Shown: positions 36,501 through 45,000 of the stretch, one piece after another
How positions within the stretch are numbered: the stretch's first letter is position 1
Layout of the letters: each line of letters opens with the position of its first letter
Translations under genes and position numbers: made by a program
The notes under the pieces: generated by a model
What the model was told of the DNA's origin: nothing
Databases searched by the model: none
The model's input: the letters and a program-made list of their open reading frames with translations, nothing else
DNA from: an uncultured Flavobacteriales bacterium
GTDB lineage: Bacteria; Bacteroidota; Bacteroidia; Flavobacteriales_E; Vicingaceae
Assembly: GCA_905479325.1 (NCBI GenBank)
Contig: CAJQLW010000019.1
Location: 37,594-101,593 of the forward strand
Direction of reading: 5' to 3'
Length of the DNA: 64,000 bases

Positions 36501-36998
36501 AGCATCTTTTGTAACTCTTATTTTAACCGCAGGAGAGCTCGCAACAGTGCTATTTGGGCCGTTAATCAGCAAGGTGTCGGCAGTACTATCTTGTCGATAC
36601 AGTCGAACATTGTCTACTGATCCAGATTGCCCTCCAATTTGAACATAGTAACCGTTTAGTGGCGCTGTTAAGTCTTGATTGTCTGACACCAAATAAACTT
36701 TAGCTAAATTAGAGCTGGACGGGTCAAAATCTAAGCGAATGTAAAACTCCCAAGAGGCACTATTAATAACTGTTGAGGTGGTGGTTAAATAGGTTTCGTT
36801 ATTGCTTGCAGCGGTTGTATTGTTGAGCTGGAGCTCTTTTGCAGTGTTAATCTCAAACTTGCTAACCTCGCCACTCCAAACAGGGTTCGCGGTGAAATTA
36901 CTATCGGTAAAATTATCTGAGAACCCCGTTTGTGCCTCGATTTGAGGTGTAAAAACAAATAAAAGAGAGACAACAAATAGCAACCAAAGTTTCTTCAT
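33567..36998 (-). CDS. Large secreted protein with lamin-tail and Ig-like repeats
   Basis: About 1143 residues from the ATG at 36998 (MKKLWLLFVVSLL; a TTG/ATG 9 bases upstream is also possible). Signal peptide, then a LamG-like region (~25-225), three Ig-like segments (each with LRFNE or TFNE, near residues 240, 515, 765) alternating with three lamin-tail domains (INELYPDFTP, INELYVDTLP, INEILFNSRS), and a FlgD-like/gliding-motility-type C-terminal domain (SPDGDGFQD, NVSIFDRNGRLIKKL, GTFYWDGITDDN). It is a probable surface or secreted structural protein. Two internal blocks are near-identical duplications. Confidence 0.8.
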   Translation of the reverse strand: MKKLWLLFVVSLLFVFTPQIEAQTGFSDNFTDSNFTANPVWSGEVSKFEINTAKELQLNNTTAASNNETYLTTTSTVINSASWEFYIRLDFDPSSSNLAKVYLVSDNQDLTAPLNGYYVQIGGQSGSVDNVRLYRQDSTADTLLINGPNSTVASSPAVKIRVTKDAANLWSLFLDQSGLGNTYQLQGIATENKYGTSSYFGVLCDYTSTRSDKFYFDDFVVSGVSFQDTIKPFLSQVSVVNNRKIELRFNEKLDSLSALNLSNYTVNNGIGNPSAAHFTSVDSTVIELEFATAFTNGNQYEVSVQNIEDKAGNTMLLATQNFTYFVPVPANFRDIVINELYPDFTPTNGLPEAEFVELFNASNKVFDLNGWVISDGTSNGVLGSHIFRPGDAIILCNQAAVVNFQPFGTTQGLNSFPTLNNTGDAITLTDNNGNTVDFVNYTDEWYQDLGKKDGGFTLEQINPFTNCSGKNNFIASVAATGGTPGVQNSVFDTLPDRTAPELLSATVVSSNSLLLTFNELLDSNSVKTANYSFNNSNSVSQVLNQAPNYLSVLLILNAPIDSGIIITVSVSNVADCAGNTIASANTAEFIIPALAEYRDIVINELYVDTLPSFGLPRDEFIEIFNVSNKVFELNNWQLLDGSNTVLFENRILKPGEYLILCDKLNESVFSSFGPTLGLTNFPSLSNSGEEILLQDNNGKIIDYVNYDDSWYRDVAKKDGGFTMEQINPFTECSGKNNFIASESAIGGTPGVQNSVFDTLPDLVPPSLLEALVLNDSTLSIRFNEAMDSSSIANGTYTISPSIQVLSARPLEPSFEVATINLTSTLDSGIIYTFSVSGVSDCSGNLITNQNIESIALPATAIANDIVINEILFNSRSGSADFVELFNRSERVISLKNWQIANYDYGDDTIANLKIITSDPILLFPKEYIVLTEDKADIVQQYPLSVGDNILEIADLPSYNDSEGRAYIFNANLDLIDEMKYEDSYHFALLNDDDGVSLERINSEKSSLDETNWHSASEKVGFATPGYKNSQDFTNPRVSGVVSLDPDIISPDGDGFQDILSINYQFNAPGFVANVSIFDRNGRLIKKLVNNELLGGDGTFYWDGITDDNTKARVGIYVVLFEAFNLNGDKEVYKEVITVGSELK
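34720..34860. repeat. Intragenic duplication, copy 1 (DTLPD...NCSGKNNFIAS block)
   Basis: This stretch inside the large lamin-tail gene closely matches 35508-35650 (copy 2), for example GTGTCAAAAACGGAGTTTTG versus GTATCAAAAACGGAGTTTTG and a shared GTAAAAGGGTTAATTTGCTC. The encoded GGFT(L/M)EQINPFT(N/E)CSGKN segment is nearly the same. It is a unit duplication within the coding sequence. Confidence 0.75.
35508..35650. repeat. Intragenic duplication, copy 2
   Basis: Second copy of the block described at 34720-34860, about 790 bases away in the same orientation; matches the domain-repeat period of the protein. Confidence 0.75.
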
Positions 36999-37029
36999 AA
37001 AGTACAAAAGATAAGCTTCGTAAAGTTAG

Positions 37030-37037
37030 TAATTTTG
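37030..37037 (+). promoter_or_regulatory. Putative -7 box (TAATTTTG) for asd
   Basis: TAATTTTG fits TAnnTTTG, 38 bases before the asd ATG at 37076, in the divergent region opposite the lamin-tail gene. Confidence 0.4.
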
Positions 37038-37075
37038 GTTGCTGTTGAAGTAAATAAATCGTTAAGAATAAAGAG

Positions 37076-38065
37076 ATGAAAGTTGCAGTAGTTGGAGCCA
37101 CTGGTTTAGTAGGAACAGTGATGTTGCGTTTGTTAGAAGAGCGAGGTTTTCCGGTAAGTCAGTTGTTGCCTGTCGCCTCTGAAAAGTCAGTAGGGAAAGA
37201 AATTGCGTTTAAAAACGCCAACGTAAAAGTGGTGAGTATGCAACATGCTATTAACGAAAAGCCTGCAATTGCACTTTTTTCGGCCGGTGGAGAAACCTCT
37301 TTGGCTTTCGCAGAACAATTTGCAGCAAACGGCACTGTTGTAATCGACAACTCTTCTGCATGGAGAATGGATGCAACAAAAAAGTTAATCGTTCCTGAGG
37401 TAAATGGGCAAGAATTAACTTCAGCAGATAAAATTATAGCAAACCCCAATTGTTCTACCATTCAACTGGTAATGGCCATGGCGCCATTGCACAGAAAGTA
37501 TGGCATTGAGCGAATGGTTATTTCTACCTACCAATCCATTACGGGAACAGGAGTTAAAGCGGTAAGACAATTGGAAAATGAACAAAAAGGCATAGAAGGT
37601 GAAATGGCATATGCTTATCAGATTCACCAAAACGCCATTCCACAATGCGATGTTTTTTTAGAAAATGATTACACCAAAGAAGAGATGAAGTTGGTGCATG
37701 AAAGCCGAAAAATTTTAGGGGAGCCTGGATTAAAAGTTACTGCAACTGCAGTTCGAATACCTGTAGTTGGTGGCCATTCAGAATCGGTGAACGTAACGTT
37801 TAAAAATAGCTTCGAAGTAGAAGACATTAAATCTATTTTAAACCAAACTGATGGAGTTGTGGTGGATGACAACCCGGCTAAAAGCCAATATCCGATGCCG
37901 TTTTATAAAAAAGAGAAAGACGAGGTTTTTGTTGGTCGAATTCGAAGAGACGAAAGCGCGGAAAACAGTTTAAATCTTTGGATTGTCTCTGATAATTTGC
38001 GCAAAGGCGCAGCCACAAATGCCATTCAAATAGCCGAATATTTACTTCAGAAGAAAATTATTTAG
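37076..38065 (+). CDS. asd: Aspartate-semialdehyde dehydrogenase
   Basis: A 329-residue NADPH enzyme that reduces aspartyl phosphate to aspartate semialdehyde, the branch point to lysine/diaminopimelate, threonine and methionine. NADP fold VGATGLVGTVMLRLL (6-20), catalytic Cys126 in NPNCSTIQ, and His234 in VVGGHSES are in place. Length is usual. It is divergent from the lamin-tail gene, 77 bases away. Confidence 0.96.
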   Translation: MKVAVVGATGLVGTVMLRLLEERGFPVSQLLPVASEKSVGKEIAFKNANVKVVSMQHAINEKPAIALFSAGGETSLAFAEQFAANGTVVIDNSSAWRMDATKKLIVPEVNGQELTSADKIIANPNCSTIQLVMAMAPLHRKYGIERMVISTYQSITGTGVKAVRQLENEQKGIEGEMAYAYQIHQNAIPQCDVFLENDYTKEEMKLVHESRKILGEPGLKVTATAVRIPVVGGHSESVNVTFKNSFEVEDIKSILNQTDGVVVDDNPAKSQYPMPFYKKEKDEVFVGRIRRDESAENSLNLWIVSDNLRKGAATNAIQIAEYLLQKKII

Positions 38066-38101
38066 GTTACAACTCTTTCTTATTCAGAATAATATTGTAT
38101 A

Positions 38102-38178
38102 TTGTGATGAGTGAAGCAGCGTTTTCATAAAACGCTGGGTCATATACCTACAGAGTAGGTATGTAAAATTTATCACAA
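38102..38178 (+). ncRNA. Candidate structured leader RNA (three nested inverted repeats) of the ECF sigma gene
   Basis: Two perfect hairpins stand side by side: CAGCGTTTT/AAAACGCTG with loop CAT (38117-38137) and ATACCTAC/GTAGGTAT with loop AGA (38144-38162). They are flanked by TTGTGAT (38102-38108) and ATCACAA (38172-38178), which are perfect complements and could close a three-way junction. The element ends 3 bases before the sigma factor ATG at 38182. No T-run follows, so transcription termination is unlikely; translational control or protein binding at DNA level are alternatives. Confidence 0.45.
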
Positions 38179-38181
38179 CAT

Positions 38182-38721
38182 ATGACCGAAGAAAGAATCA
38201 TACAAAGATGTATTAATGAGGAGAAAGCTGCTCAGAAGTACTTGTATGATGCTTACTCTCCAAAAATGTACTACGTGTGTTTGCGGTATGCAAGGCACGC
38301 CTCTGAAGCGCAAGACATGCTTCAAGACGGCTTCATTAAGGTTTTCGACAACATAGGGTCTTTCAAGTTTAACGGCTCTTTTGAAGGGTGGATTAGAAGA
38401 ATCATTGTAAATACAGCATTGAATCATTGCCGTAAATCAAGCTTCAAGCAAGAGAAATTGGGCATAGAGGACTACCAAGATAAAGTAGTGCAGTCAAAAG
38501 CAGTGAGCAATATGGGCGAGAAAGAACTTCTGGCTTTGATTCAAAAATTACCTGAAGGATATAGAATGGTCTTCAATTTATATGTGATTGAAGGGTTCAG
38601 TCACAAAGAAATAGGAGAAATGTTGGAGATTACTGAAAGTACTTCACGTTCTCAACTAGCCAAGTCAAGAAAATGGATGCAAAACGAATTAGAAAAATTA
38701 AAAATAACTAGTCATGTCTAA
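38182..38721 (+). CDS. ECF-type RNA polymerase sigma factor
   Basis: A 179-residue group 4 sigma factor. Region 2 (~25-90) contains YDAYSPKMYYVCLRYARHAS and the FIKVFDNIGSFKFNGSFEGW stretch for -10 recognition and core binding, and region 4 (~112-170) contains GYRMVFNLYVIEGFSHKEIG with a helix-turn-helix for the -35 element. It overlaps the next gene by 8 bases, typical for a sigma factor and its regulator or effector in one operon. The upstream dyads suggest regulated expression. Confidence 0.93.
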   Translation: MTEERIIQRCINEEKAAQKYLYDAYSPKMYYVCLRYARHASEAQDMLQDGFIKVFDNIGSFKFNGSFEGWIRRIIVNTALNHCRKSSFKQEKLGIEDYQDKVVQSKAVSNMGEKELLALIQKLPEGYRMVFNLYVIEGFSHKEIGEMLEITESTSRSQLAKSRKWMQNELEKLKITSHV

Positions 38722-40099
38722 TCAAAACAACGATTTTGATCAAATCTTCAGAGATAGACTGAGTGACCAAATGGCGACTCCTCCTCCGGCCGTATGGGAA
38801 AACATTCAGGCTAAGCGAACATTTGGTCATGTGGTGGCCAACCGAATTTCGAACAACTGGAGGATTTTTGGAACGTTACTGATGTTGCTACTGGCAGGCG
38901 GCAGTTCTATTTTGCTTTTTGGTGAGGAGGAGACAAACCATTATGCATACCGTCAAAGCGATATGACTCAACAAGAAATTAACAAAACGATTACCATTCA
39001 AGAGCCACAAGATAAATTAGAAGGTTCACAATACATTAATGTAAACAAACAAAACAACCCTGTTACAGCAGAAAAAGCTAAAGCAAGAAAGAATAAAGTT
39101 CAAAATGATGAGTTTGATAATTTTAGTGATTATTATCCTTCGGCAGACGAACTTGCATCTTTAGCCAAAGCAGGATTTGTAAGACCAGAACTACCAAATT
39201 CAAAACTGTCTGTTTATATAGAAACGTTGGAAGGGTGGGAAAGTGCAAAACCCAAAGCTTTTACCAGATATTATTACATGGATGAAATGGAAAAGCGGTT
39301 CATCAACACAAAACTAGTTGAGGCTAATCCTAAAAAAGTAGCAATCGATTACGACTATGTATTGCCTGCAGTTGAACGCAAAACATTTTGGCAAAGAAGT
39401 TCTTTTGTCATCGCTTTAACTCCTCAAACCATTCACAAAACCATGAGGGCAAAGTATAACCTATCTTCCTCTTACTTAAGAGATCGGGAGAAAGCAGAAA
39501 GTGTAAGACTTGCTTATTCAGTTAGCGGATTGCTACAATATGAATTAACCAAAAATAGGTTCATAGAAACAGGAATTAACTACACCCAGATTTATGAGGA
39601 GATGTTTTACGAAGGTCAGAGACGCTTTAGCAACCAGTATAATTTTGTAGAGGTTCCTTTACTGCTCGGGTTTCAAAATCGAAATGCACGTTTGGGCTGG
39701 CACGTTAAAGGTGGTTTAGGACTGCAAATAATGAGTTCCTACAAAGGGTACATTTTAAAAAGAGTGGATGTGTTTGGAGAAGCTGAGCCCGAACCGTTAA
39801 CTAGAATGAAGAAAGGGACGGTAAGAAATTACGTATATCAGAACCACAATTTATCGAGCCGACAATCGAGAAATGAGTTAGCCGACTTGGAAAACGAAGC
39901 GGAAAACCCATTTAAAACGAGGGGAGTTGTGAACGTTCATTTAGCCGCGGGGATCACCTATTTTTATACCGAAAAAACATCTTTCTTGCTAACTCCAAGC
40001 TTCAGCAGAAGCATTAATTCAATTACCAAGCAAGAAGCAAGGTTTACAGAAAAATTGCAGTATGTTGGAATTAGCTTTGGAACTAGATTTAAGTTCTAA
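38714..40099 (+). CDS. Transmembrane/outer-membrane-type protein coupled to the ECF sigma gene
   Basis: A 461-residue protein. The cytoplasmic N-terminus (MATPPPAVWENIQ at ~20-32, a motif seen in Bacteroidetes anti-sigma-like proteins) is followed by one TM (~50-66), a linker, and a C-terminal part (~260-461) rich in amphipathic strands (LLQYELTKNRFIETGINYTQ, GITYFYTEKTSFLLTPSFSR) resembling an outer-membrane beta-barrel. The 8-base overlap with the sigma gene supports a regulatory link; whether it inhibits the sigma factor is inference. Confidence 0.65.
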   Translation: MSNQNNDFDQIFRDRLSDQMATPPPAVWENIQAKRTFGHVVANRISNNWRIFGTLLMLLLAGGSSILLFGEEETNHYAYRQSDMTQQEINKTITIQEPQDKLEGSQYINVNKQNNPVTAEKAKARKNKVQNDEFDNFSDYYPSADELASLAKAGFVRPELPNSKLSVYIETLEGWESAKPKAFTRYYYMDEMEKRFINTKLVEANPKKVAIDYDYVLPAVERKTFWQRSSFVIALTPQTIHKTMRAKYNLSSSYLRDREKAESVRLAYSVSGLLQYELTKNRFIETGINYTQIYEEMFYEGQRRFSNQYNFVEVPLLLGFQNRNARLGWHVKGGLGLQIMSSYKGYILKRVDVFGEAEPEPLTRMKKGTVRNYVYQNHNLSSRQSRNELADLENEAENPFKTRGVVNVHLAAGITYFYTEKTSFLLTPSFSRSINSITKQEARFTEKLQYVGISFGTRFKF

Positions 40100-40121
40100 T
40101 TGGTACAATAAATAGTGCATA

Positions 40122-40159
40122 AAAAAGCCCCGTAAGATTTAAATCTTACGGGGCTTTTT
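40122..40159 (+). terminator. Strong intrinsic terminator
   Basis: A perfect 19-bp inverted repeat (40122-40140 and 40141-40159; core GCCCCGTAAGATTT) with no intervening bases and an A-rich left end and T-rich right end. It follows the sigma operon and can also serve the convergent gene ending at 40209. Confidence 0.9.
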
Positions 40160-40208
40160 GTTTCGTGTTGTGCAATGAATTTATAGTAAACACAGGCTTA
40201 GGAACTGT

Positions 40209-40874
40209 TTATTTTTCTTTGTATACGACCATAGGAAGGCCTGTTAAGTCAGAAAGTTGTTTGGAAAAGCTTTCAAGAAGTTGGGAAAAGTCTTCCCTAC
40301 TATGCATAGTTCTTTCAACATCCCTTGCTCTATGCTCGTCAAACCTGCAATATGCAGTAAATAAGTACTTTATTTTATTCGACTCTGTTAAAACATAAAA
40401 ACGACCGCTGTACATTCTCATAACACTTCCCGACCCGTTGTCCCGATAATCTAATAATGAATATGAACCTCTTTCTGAAATCCTTGATAACAAGGCTTTT
40501 GTTTGTGAATATTGAAAAACATTGTTACTGATTTTCTTAGTTTGTATTTTACCTTGAGAAGTGTAAAACGTTGTTTTCAATTTGTTTTCCTCGAAAACAT
40601 CAACGGTTTTGGTGTCAGAGTGAATTTTTAAGTTAAAAAAGTTTCTTTTGAATGGTTTATTATTAGGCGACGGAATATATAATTCATGCTTATCGTTAAG
40701 AAAACTTTTAAACCGACTCCACTTAACTATTGGAGAAATAACTGCGTATAACGAAAAAAACCACAGCAATATAAGAGCCGCAACGTAAGGCGTTGTGAGA
40801 ATATCAAAAACAATAATAGTAAGTCCAAATACGATTGCTACATAAATATATTTACCAAAGGTACAACGAAACAT
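40209..40874 (-). CDS. Hypothetical membrane protein
   Basis: A 221-residue protein with two N-terminal hydrophobic helices (~9-27 and 31-49) and a soluble C-terminal part with many basic residues and no recognised domain. It reads NNVFQYSQTKALLSRISERG and FSKQLSDLTGLPMVVYKEK near its end. No close relative is recalled. It follows the opposing terminator and lies in front of lspA with a 115-base gap. Confidence 0.55.
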   Translation of the reverse strand: MFRCTFGKYIYVAIVFGLTIIVFDILTTPYVAALILLWFFSLYAVISPIVKWSRFKSFLNDKHELYIPSPNNKPFKRNFFNLKIHSDTKTVDVFEENKLKTTFYTSQGKIQTKKISNNVFQYSQTKALLSRISERGSYSLLDYRDNGSGSVMRMYSGRFYVLTESNKIKYLFTAYCRFDEHRARDVERTMHSREDFSQLLESFSKQLSDLTGLPMVVYKEK

Positions 40875-40989
40875 TTATTGATTTAATTGAACTACCATCT
40901 TAAACATTCCCCTTGATTTTTAATGAATACAGGAGGTTTGCTTTGCAGGTATAAGCTCCACTGCAATTAGAATGTGTAAATTTCTAGAC

Positions 40990-41679
40990 TTACAGTTCAG
41001 GAGTCTCTGACTTAACTTCCTCTGTTTTATCTTCACTTTCTTCTTCAGCCACTTCTTCGCTTTCCTCTTCTTTAAAATAATCTCTGTGAAACAGCAAAAC
41101 AGAAACAACTCCGCAGGTAATGGCCGTATCTGCTATGTTAAAAACTGGTCGGAAAAAGATGAAATGTTCACCTGACCAAAAGGGAAACCAATCGGGAAAA
41201 AACCCTTCCATTAAAGGGAAGTATAACATGTCAACTACTCTGCCGTAAAGTGGAGACGCGTAGCCTCCTTCAGCAGGAAATAACGTTGCAACTTGATAGT
41301 AGCTATCGTTAAAAATTACACCGTAAAAAATACTGTCAATGATATTGCCCAAAGCTCCCGCGAAAATGAGTGCTCCACTGACCATGAGGCCTGCAGAAAC
41401 ACCTCTTTTGGGGAGGTTAAATAAATACCAACCAATTCCGGTAACGGCAATAATTCTAAATACACTTAAAAACAGTTTTCCCCACTCTCCGGCAAACTCC
41501 ATCCCGAAGGCCATACCATTATTTTCGGTGAAGTGAATGATGAACCAATCTCCTAAAACAGGTATTTCTTCAGAAATTTCCATGTTTAGTTTTACCCAAA
41601 ATTTGCTGGCTTGGTCTATAACTAAAACTGCCACTATTACGAGTAGCGGCAGTCCGTAAGAAGAAAACTTATTCTTCAT
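40990..41679 (-). CDS. lspA: Lipoprotein signal peptidase II
   Basis: A 229-residue inner-membrane aspartyl protease that removes lipoprotein signal peptides after diacylglyceryl modification. Four TMs are visible. The catalytic aspartates are in GNIIDSIFYG and FNIADTAITCG, and NNGMAFGM is a family motif. It is longer than the ~165-residue norm because of an acidic tail (EEESEEVAEEESEDKTEEVK). Upstream on the same strand are the DksA-like and ileS genes, a usual Bacteroidetes order. Confidence 0.93.
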   Translation of the reverse strand: MKNKFSSYGLPLLVIVAVLVIDQASKFWVKLNMEISEEIPVLGDWFIIHFTENNGMAFGMEFAGEWGKLFLSVFRIIAVTGIGWYLFNLPKRGVSAGLMVSGALIFAGALGNIIDSIFYGVIFNDSYYQVATLFPAEGGYASPLYGRVVDMLYFPLMEGFFPDWFPFWSGEHFIFFRPVFNIADTAITCGVVSVLLFHRDYFKEEESEEVAEEESEDKTEEVKSETPEL

Positions 41680-41685
41680 GTTTTC

Positions 41686-42060
41686 TTATCCTTGAGCGTT
41701 TTTCGCTTCAATAGAAAGTGTTGCGTGTGGTACAGCTTTCAACCGTTCTTTTGGAATTAATTTACCCGTTACTCTGCAAACACCGTAAGTTTTGTTTCCA
41801 ATTCTTGTGAGCGCATTTTCAAGGTGCGTAATGAACTTTTCTTGGCGAATTGCTAAGTTGCTCATTTCTTCTCTTGAGAGTGTTTCTGAGCCATCTTCCA
41901 TCATTTTAAAAGAAGGAGATGTGTCTTCTGTTCCGTGGTCGTCTTTGTAAGAAAGGGAATTTCTTAATCCTTCTAAGTCAACTCTCGCTTCTACTAATTT
42001 CCCTTCAATTAATTCTTTAAACTCTTGTAATTCTGCGTTACTGTATTTTTCTTTCTCCAT
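41686..42060 (-). CDS. TraR/DksA-family protein lacking zinc-finger cysteines
   Basis: A 124-residue helical protein of the TraR/DksA group, which bind the RNA polymerase secondary channel. The C-terminal block YGVCRVTGKLIPKERLKAVP followed by HATLSIEA occupies the usual zinc-finger position, but only one cysteine of the four remains; the others are replaced (T, S, E/A). Such zinc-less forms are usual in Bacteroidetes. The acidic N-terminal coiled coil (DDHGTEDTSPSF) may hold the functional tip. It lies 6 bases upstream of lspA and downstream of ileS. Confidence 0.88.
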   Translation of the reverse strand: MEKEKYSNAELQEFKELIEGKLVEARVDLEGLRNSLSYKDDHGTEDTSPSFKMMEDGSETLSREEMSNLAIRQEKFITHLENALTRIGNKTYGVCRVTGKLIPKERLKAVPHATLSIEAKNAQG

Positions 42061-42097
42061 TGTATTTTTCTTTTATTGTTGTTTTCCCATTAAAGTG

Positions 42098-45000
42098 TTA
42101 CACTTTTGTTAGGGCAACGTATGTTTTGGTTTCGTTGTCAATTTCTAACAAGTACTTTCTACCTGTAATTTCTTCTACAAACGATAAATCGTTCGCTAAT
42201 GTTTCGGAACAAATATAATTTTTATTGTTTTCAATGGCACTACTAATTTGAGGAATGATTTCCAAAGAAATGTTAATCTTGTCGGTAACCTCAAAACCAG
42301 CTTCTTTTCTAAAGTTTTGAATTCTGTTAACTACTTCTCTTGCAACTCCTTCCTCCTTCAATTCTTCGCTCAGTGTTACATCTAGTGCAACGGTATATTT
42401 TCCTTCGGTGGCTACCAACCAACTAGGAATATCTTCTGAAGAAATTTCAACATCAGAAACGTCTAGCGCTATGTTTTTCTCAGGTAGAACAAGGTTGATA
42501 GAGCCGTTCGATTCTAGTTCAATTATTTGCTCTTGAGAAAGTTGGTTGATTGCCGCAGCAACTAACTTCATGTCTTTTCCAAATTTTGGTCCTAGCTTTT
42601 TGAAGTCAGCTTTTACCTTCTTCACCAAAACACCTGCAGTTTCTTCCAGGTATTCTAGTTCCTTCACATTTACTTCTGAAAGAATTAATTCTTCCACATC
42701 TTGCAATTGTCTTTTAAAGGTAGGGTCTAAAATGGGCACCATCATTTTTTGCAATGGCTGACGAACTTTTAAGCTTTCTTTCTTTCTTAAAGCCAACACC
42801 ATAGAAGATAGTTTTTGAGCAATTTCCATGCGTTGTTCTAAGTCTTCGTCAATGTAACTTTCTTTCAACTTTCCAAAGTTTGACAAGTGAATTGATGTTA
42901 CTTCTTCTTTTCCACTAACCGAGTTTAAATCTTTAAACAACTGATCCATAAAGAAAGGAGCAATTGGTGCAGAAAGCTTTGCCACTGTAATTAAGCAAGT
43001 GTAAAGTGTTTGGTAGGCCGAAATTTTATCGGTGGTATAATCGCCTTTCCAGAACCTTCTTCTGCACAAGCGAACGTACCAATTACTCAAATGATCGGTG
43101 GTAAACTCTTGAATTAAACGGCCTGCTTTGGTAGGCTCATAATCTGCAAAAGCAGCATCAACTTCTTTTACCAACGAGTTTAATTTTGAAAGCACCCAAC
43201 GGTCAATTTCAGGTTTTTCGGCATATGGAACGTGCGCCTCTTCAAACTTAAAACCGTCAATGTTGGCGTACAGTGCAAAGAAGTTGTACGTGTTATAAAG
43301 TGTTCCGAAAAACTTCCGCTGAACTTCGGTAATTCCTTCTAAATCAAACTTTAGGTTATCCCAAGGCTGTGCATTTGTAATCATGTACCAACGAGTAGCA
43401 TCGGGACCGTATTTTTTCAAGGTTTCAAATGGGTCTGCAGCATTTCCAAGACGCTTGCTCATTTTCTGCCCGTTTTTATCGAGAACCAATCCGTTTGAAA
43501 CTACATTTTTATACGCAATGGTATCAAAACACAAGGTAGCAATGGCGTGAAGAGTAAAAAACCAACCTCTAGTTTGGTCTACACCTTCAGCAATAAAATC
43601 GGCAGGGTAAAACTTGTTTTCGTCTATTAACTCTTTGTTTTCGAAAGGGTAATGCCACTGAGCGTAAGGCATAGAGCCAGAGTCGAACCAAACGTCAATT
43701 AAATCCGTTTCGCGCTTCATTGGTTTGCCCGAAGGAGAAACTAAGATAATATCATCAACGAAAGGTCTGTGAAAATCAAAGGTTTCATAGTTTTCTTTTG
43801 ACATGTTTTGTGGCTCAAAATCTCCCAAAGGGTTTTTGTCCATTAAACCAGCGGCAACAGCCTTTTCACACTCTGCTTTCAATTCTTCTGCAGAACCGAT
43901 GCAAATTTGCTCTTCCTTGTCGTCAGTTGTCCAAATTGGAATGGGAATTCCCCAGTACCTAGAACGACTCAAATTCCAGTCTTGTAGGTTTTCTAACCAA
44001 TTCCCAAAACGACCTTTTCCGGTGCTTTCTGGTTTCCAGTTTATTTTGTGGTTATTGGCAATTAGTTGTTCTTTAACTGCCGTTGTTTTTATGAACCAAG
44101 AGTCTAGCGGGAAGTATAAAATTGGCTTATCGGTTCTCCAACAGTGCGGATAACTGTGCTCGTATTTCTGAACATCAAAAGCCCTGTTCTCCTCTTTTAA
44201 TTTTATTGAAATTCTAACATCAATCGACTTGTAGTCATCTGATTTATCTTCGTCTTTTACATACTGTTCTTTTACATATTCCCCTGCAAAATCAGTTACC
44301 TCAGTCTTAAATTTTCCCTGATTGTCAACCAAGTGCAACGCTCCAATTCCATTTTCTTTGGCAACTCTATAATCGTCGGCACCGTAGCTTGGTGCAAGGT
44401 GAACAATTCCTGTACCGTCAGAAGTGGTTACGAAGTCGCCCAAAATCACTCTGAAAGCATCGCCTTCTTCAGGTTGAGTGTAGGGCAATAATTGCTCGTA
44501 ACGCAAGCCTTCTAATTGCGAACCTTTGAATTCAGCTACTATTTCAAACGGAATATTTTTTCCATCGTTTTTGTAATCTGAAAGTTGCAATTCTGAAGCT
44601 TTTGCAGCAAACCACTTGCCCACTAAATCTTTCGCTAAAATAGCGGTAATGGGTTCATGCGTGTACTTGTTGAAAGATTTAACTTTTACATAATCAATGT
44701 CTTTGCCAACACCCAACGCGGTATTCGATGGCAAGGTCCACGGAGTGGTAGTCCATGCTAAAAAGAACAGTTCACCGTGTACATCATCAAATAAGAATTT
44801 GGAAGCCTCATTCTCAACCACTTTAAACTGAGCCGTTGCTGAGGTATCCTTTACATCTTTGTACGCTCCGGGTTGGTTCAATTCGTGTGAACTCAGTCCT
44901 GTACCGGCAGCCGGTGAATACGGTTGAATGGTGTAACCTTTATAAATTAACCCTTTGCTGTAGAGCATTTTTAACAGGTACCAAACCGACTCAATGTATT

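Noticed and set aside
38105..38137. TGATGAG followed by GTGAAG and a hairpin, hammerhead-like motif
   Set aside because: The core lacks the leading C and a proper stem II between the two conserved parts, and there is no cleavage-site context.
40920..41108. Minus-strand frame beside lspA
   Set aside because: It is out of frame with lspA and mostly overlaps its acidic tail; no independent support.
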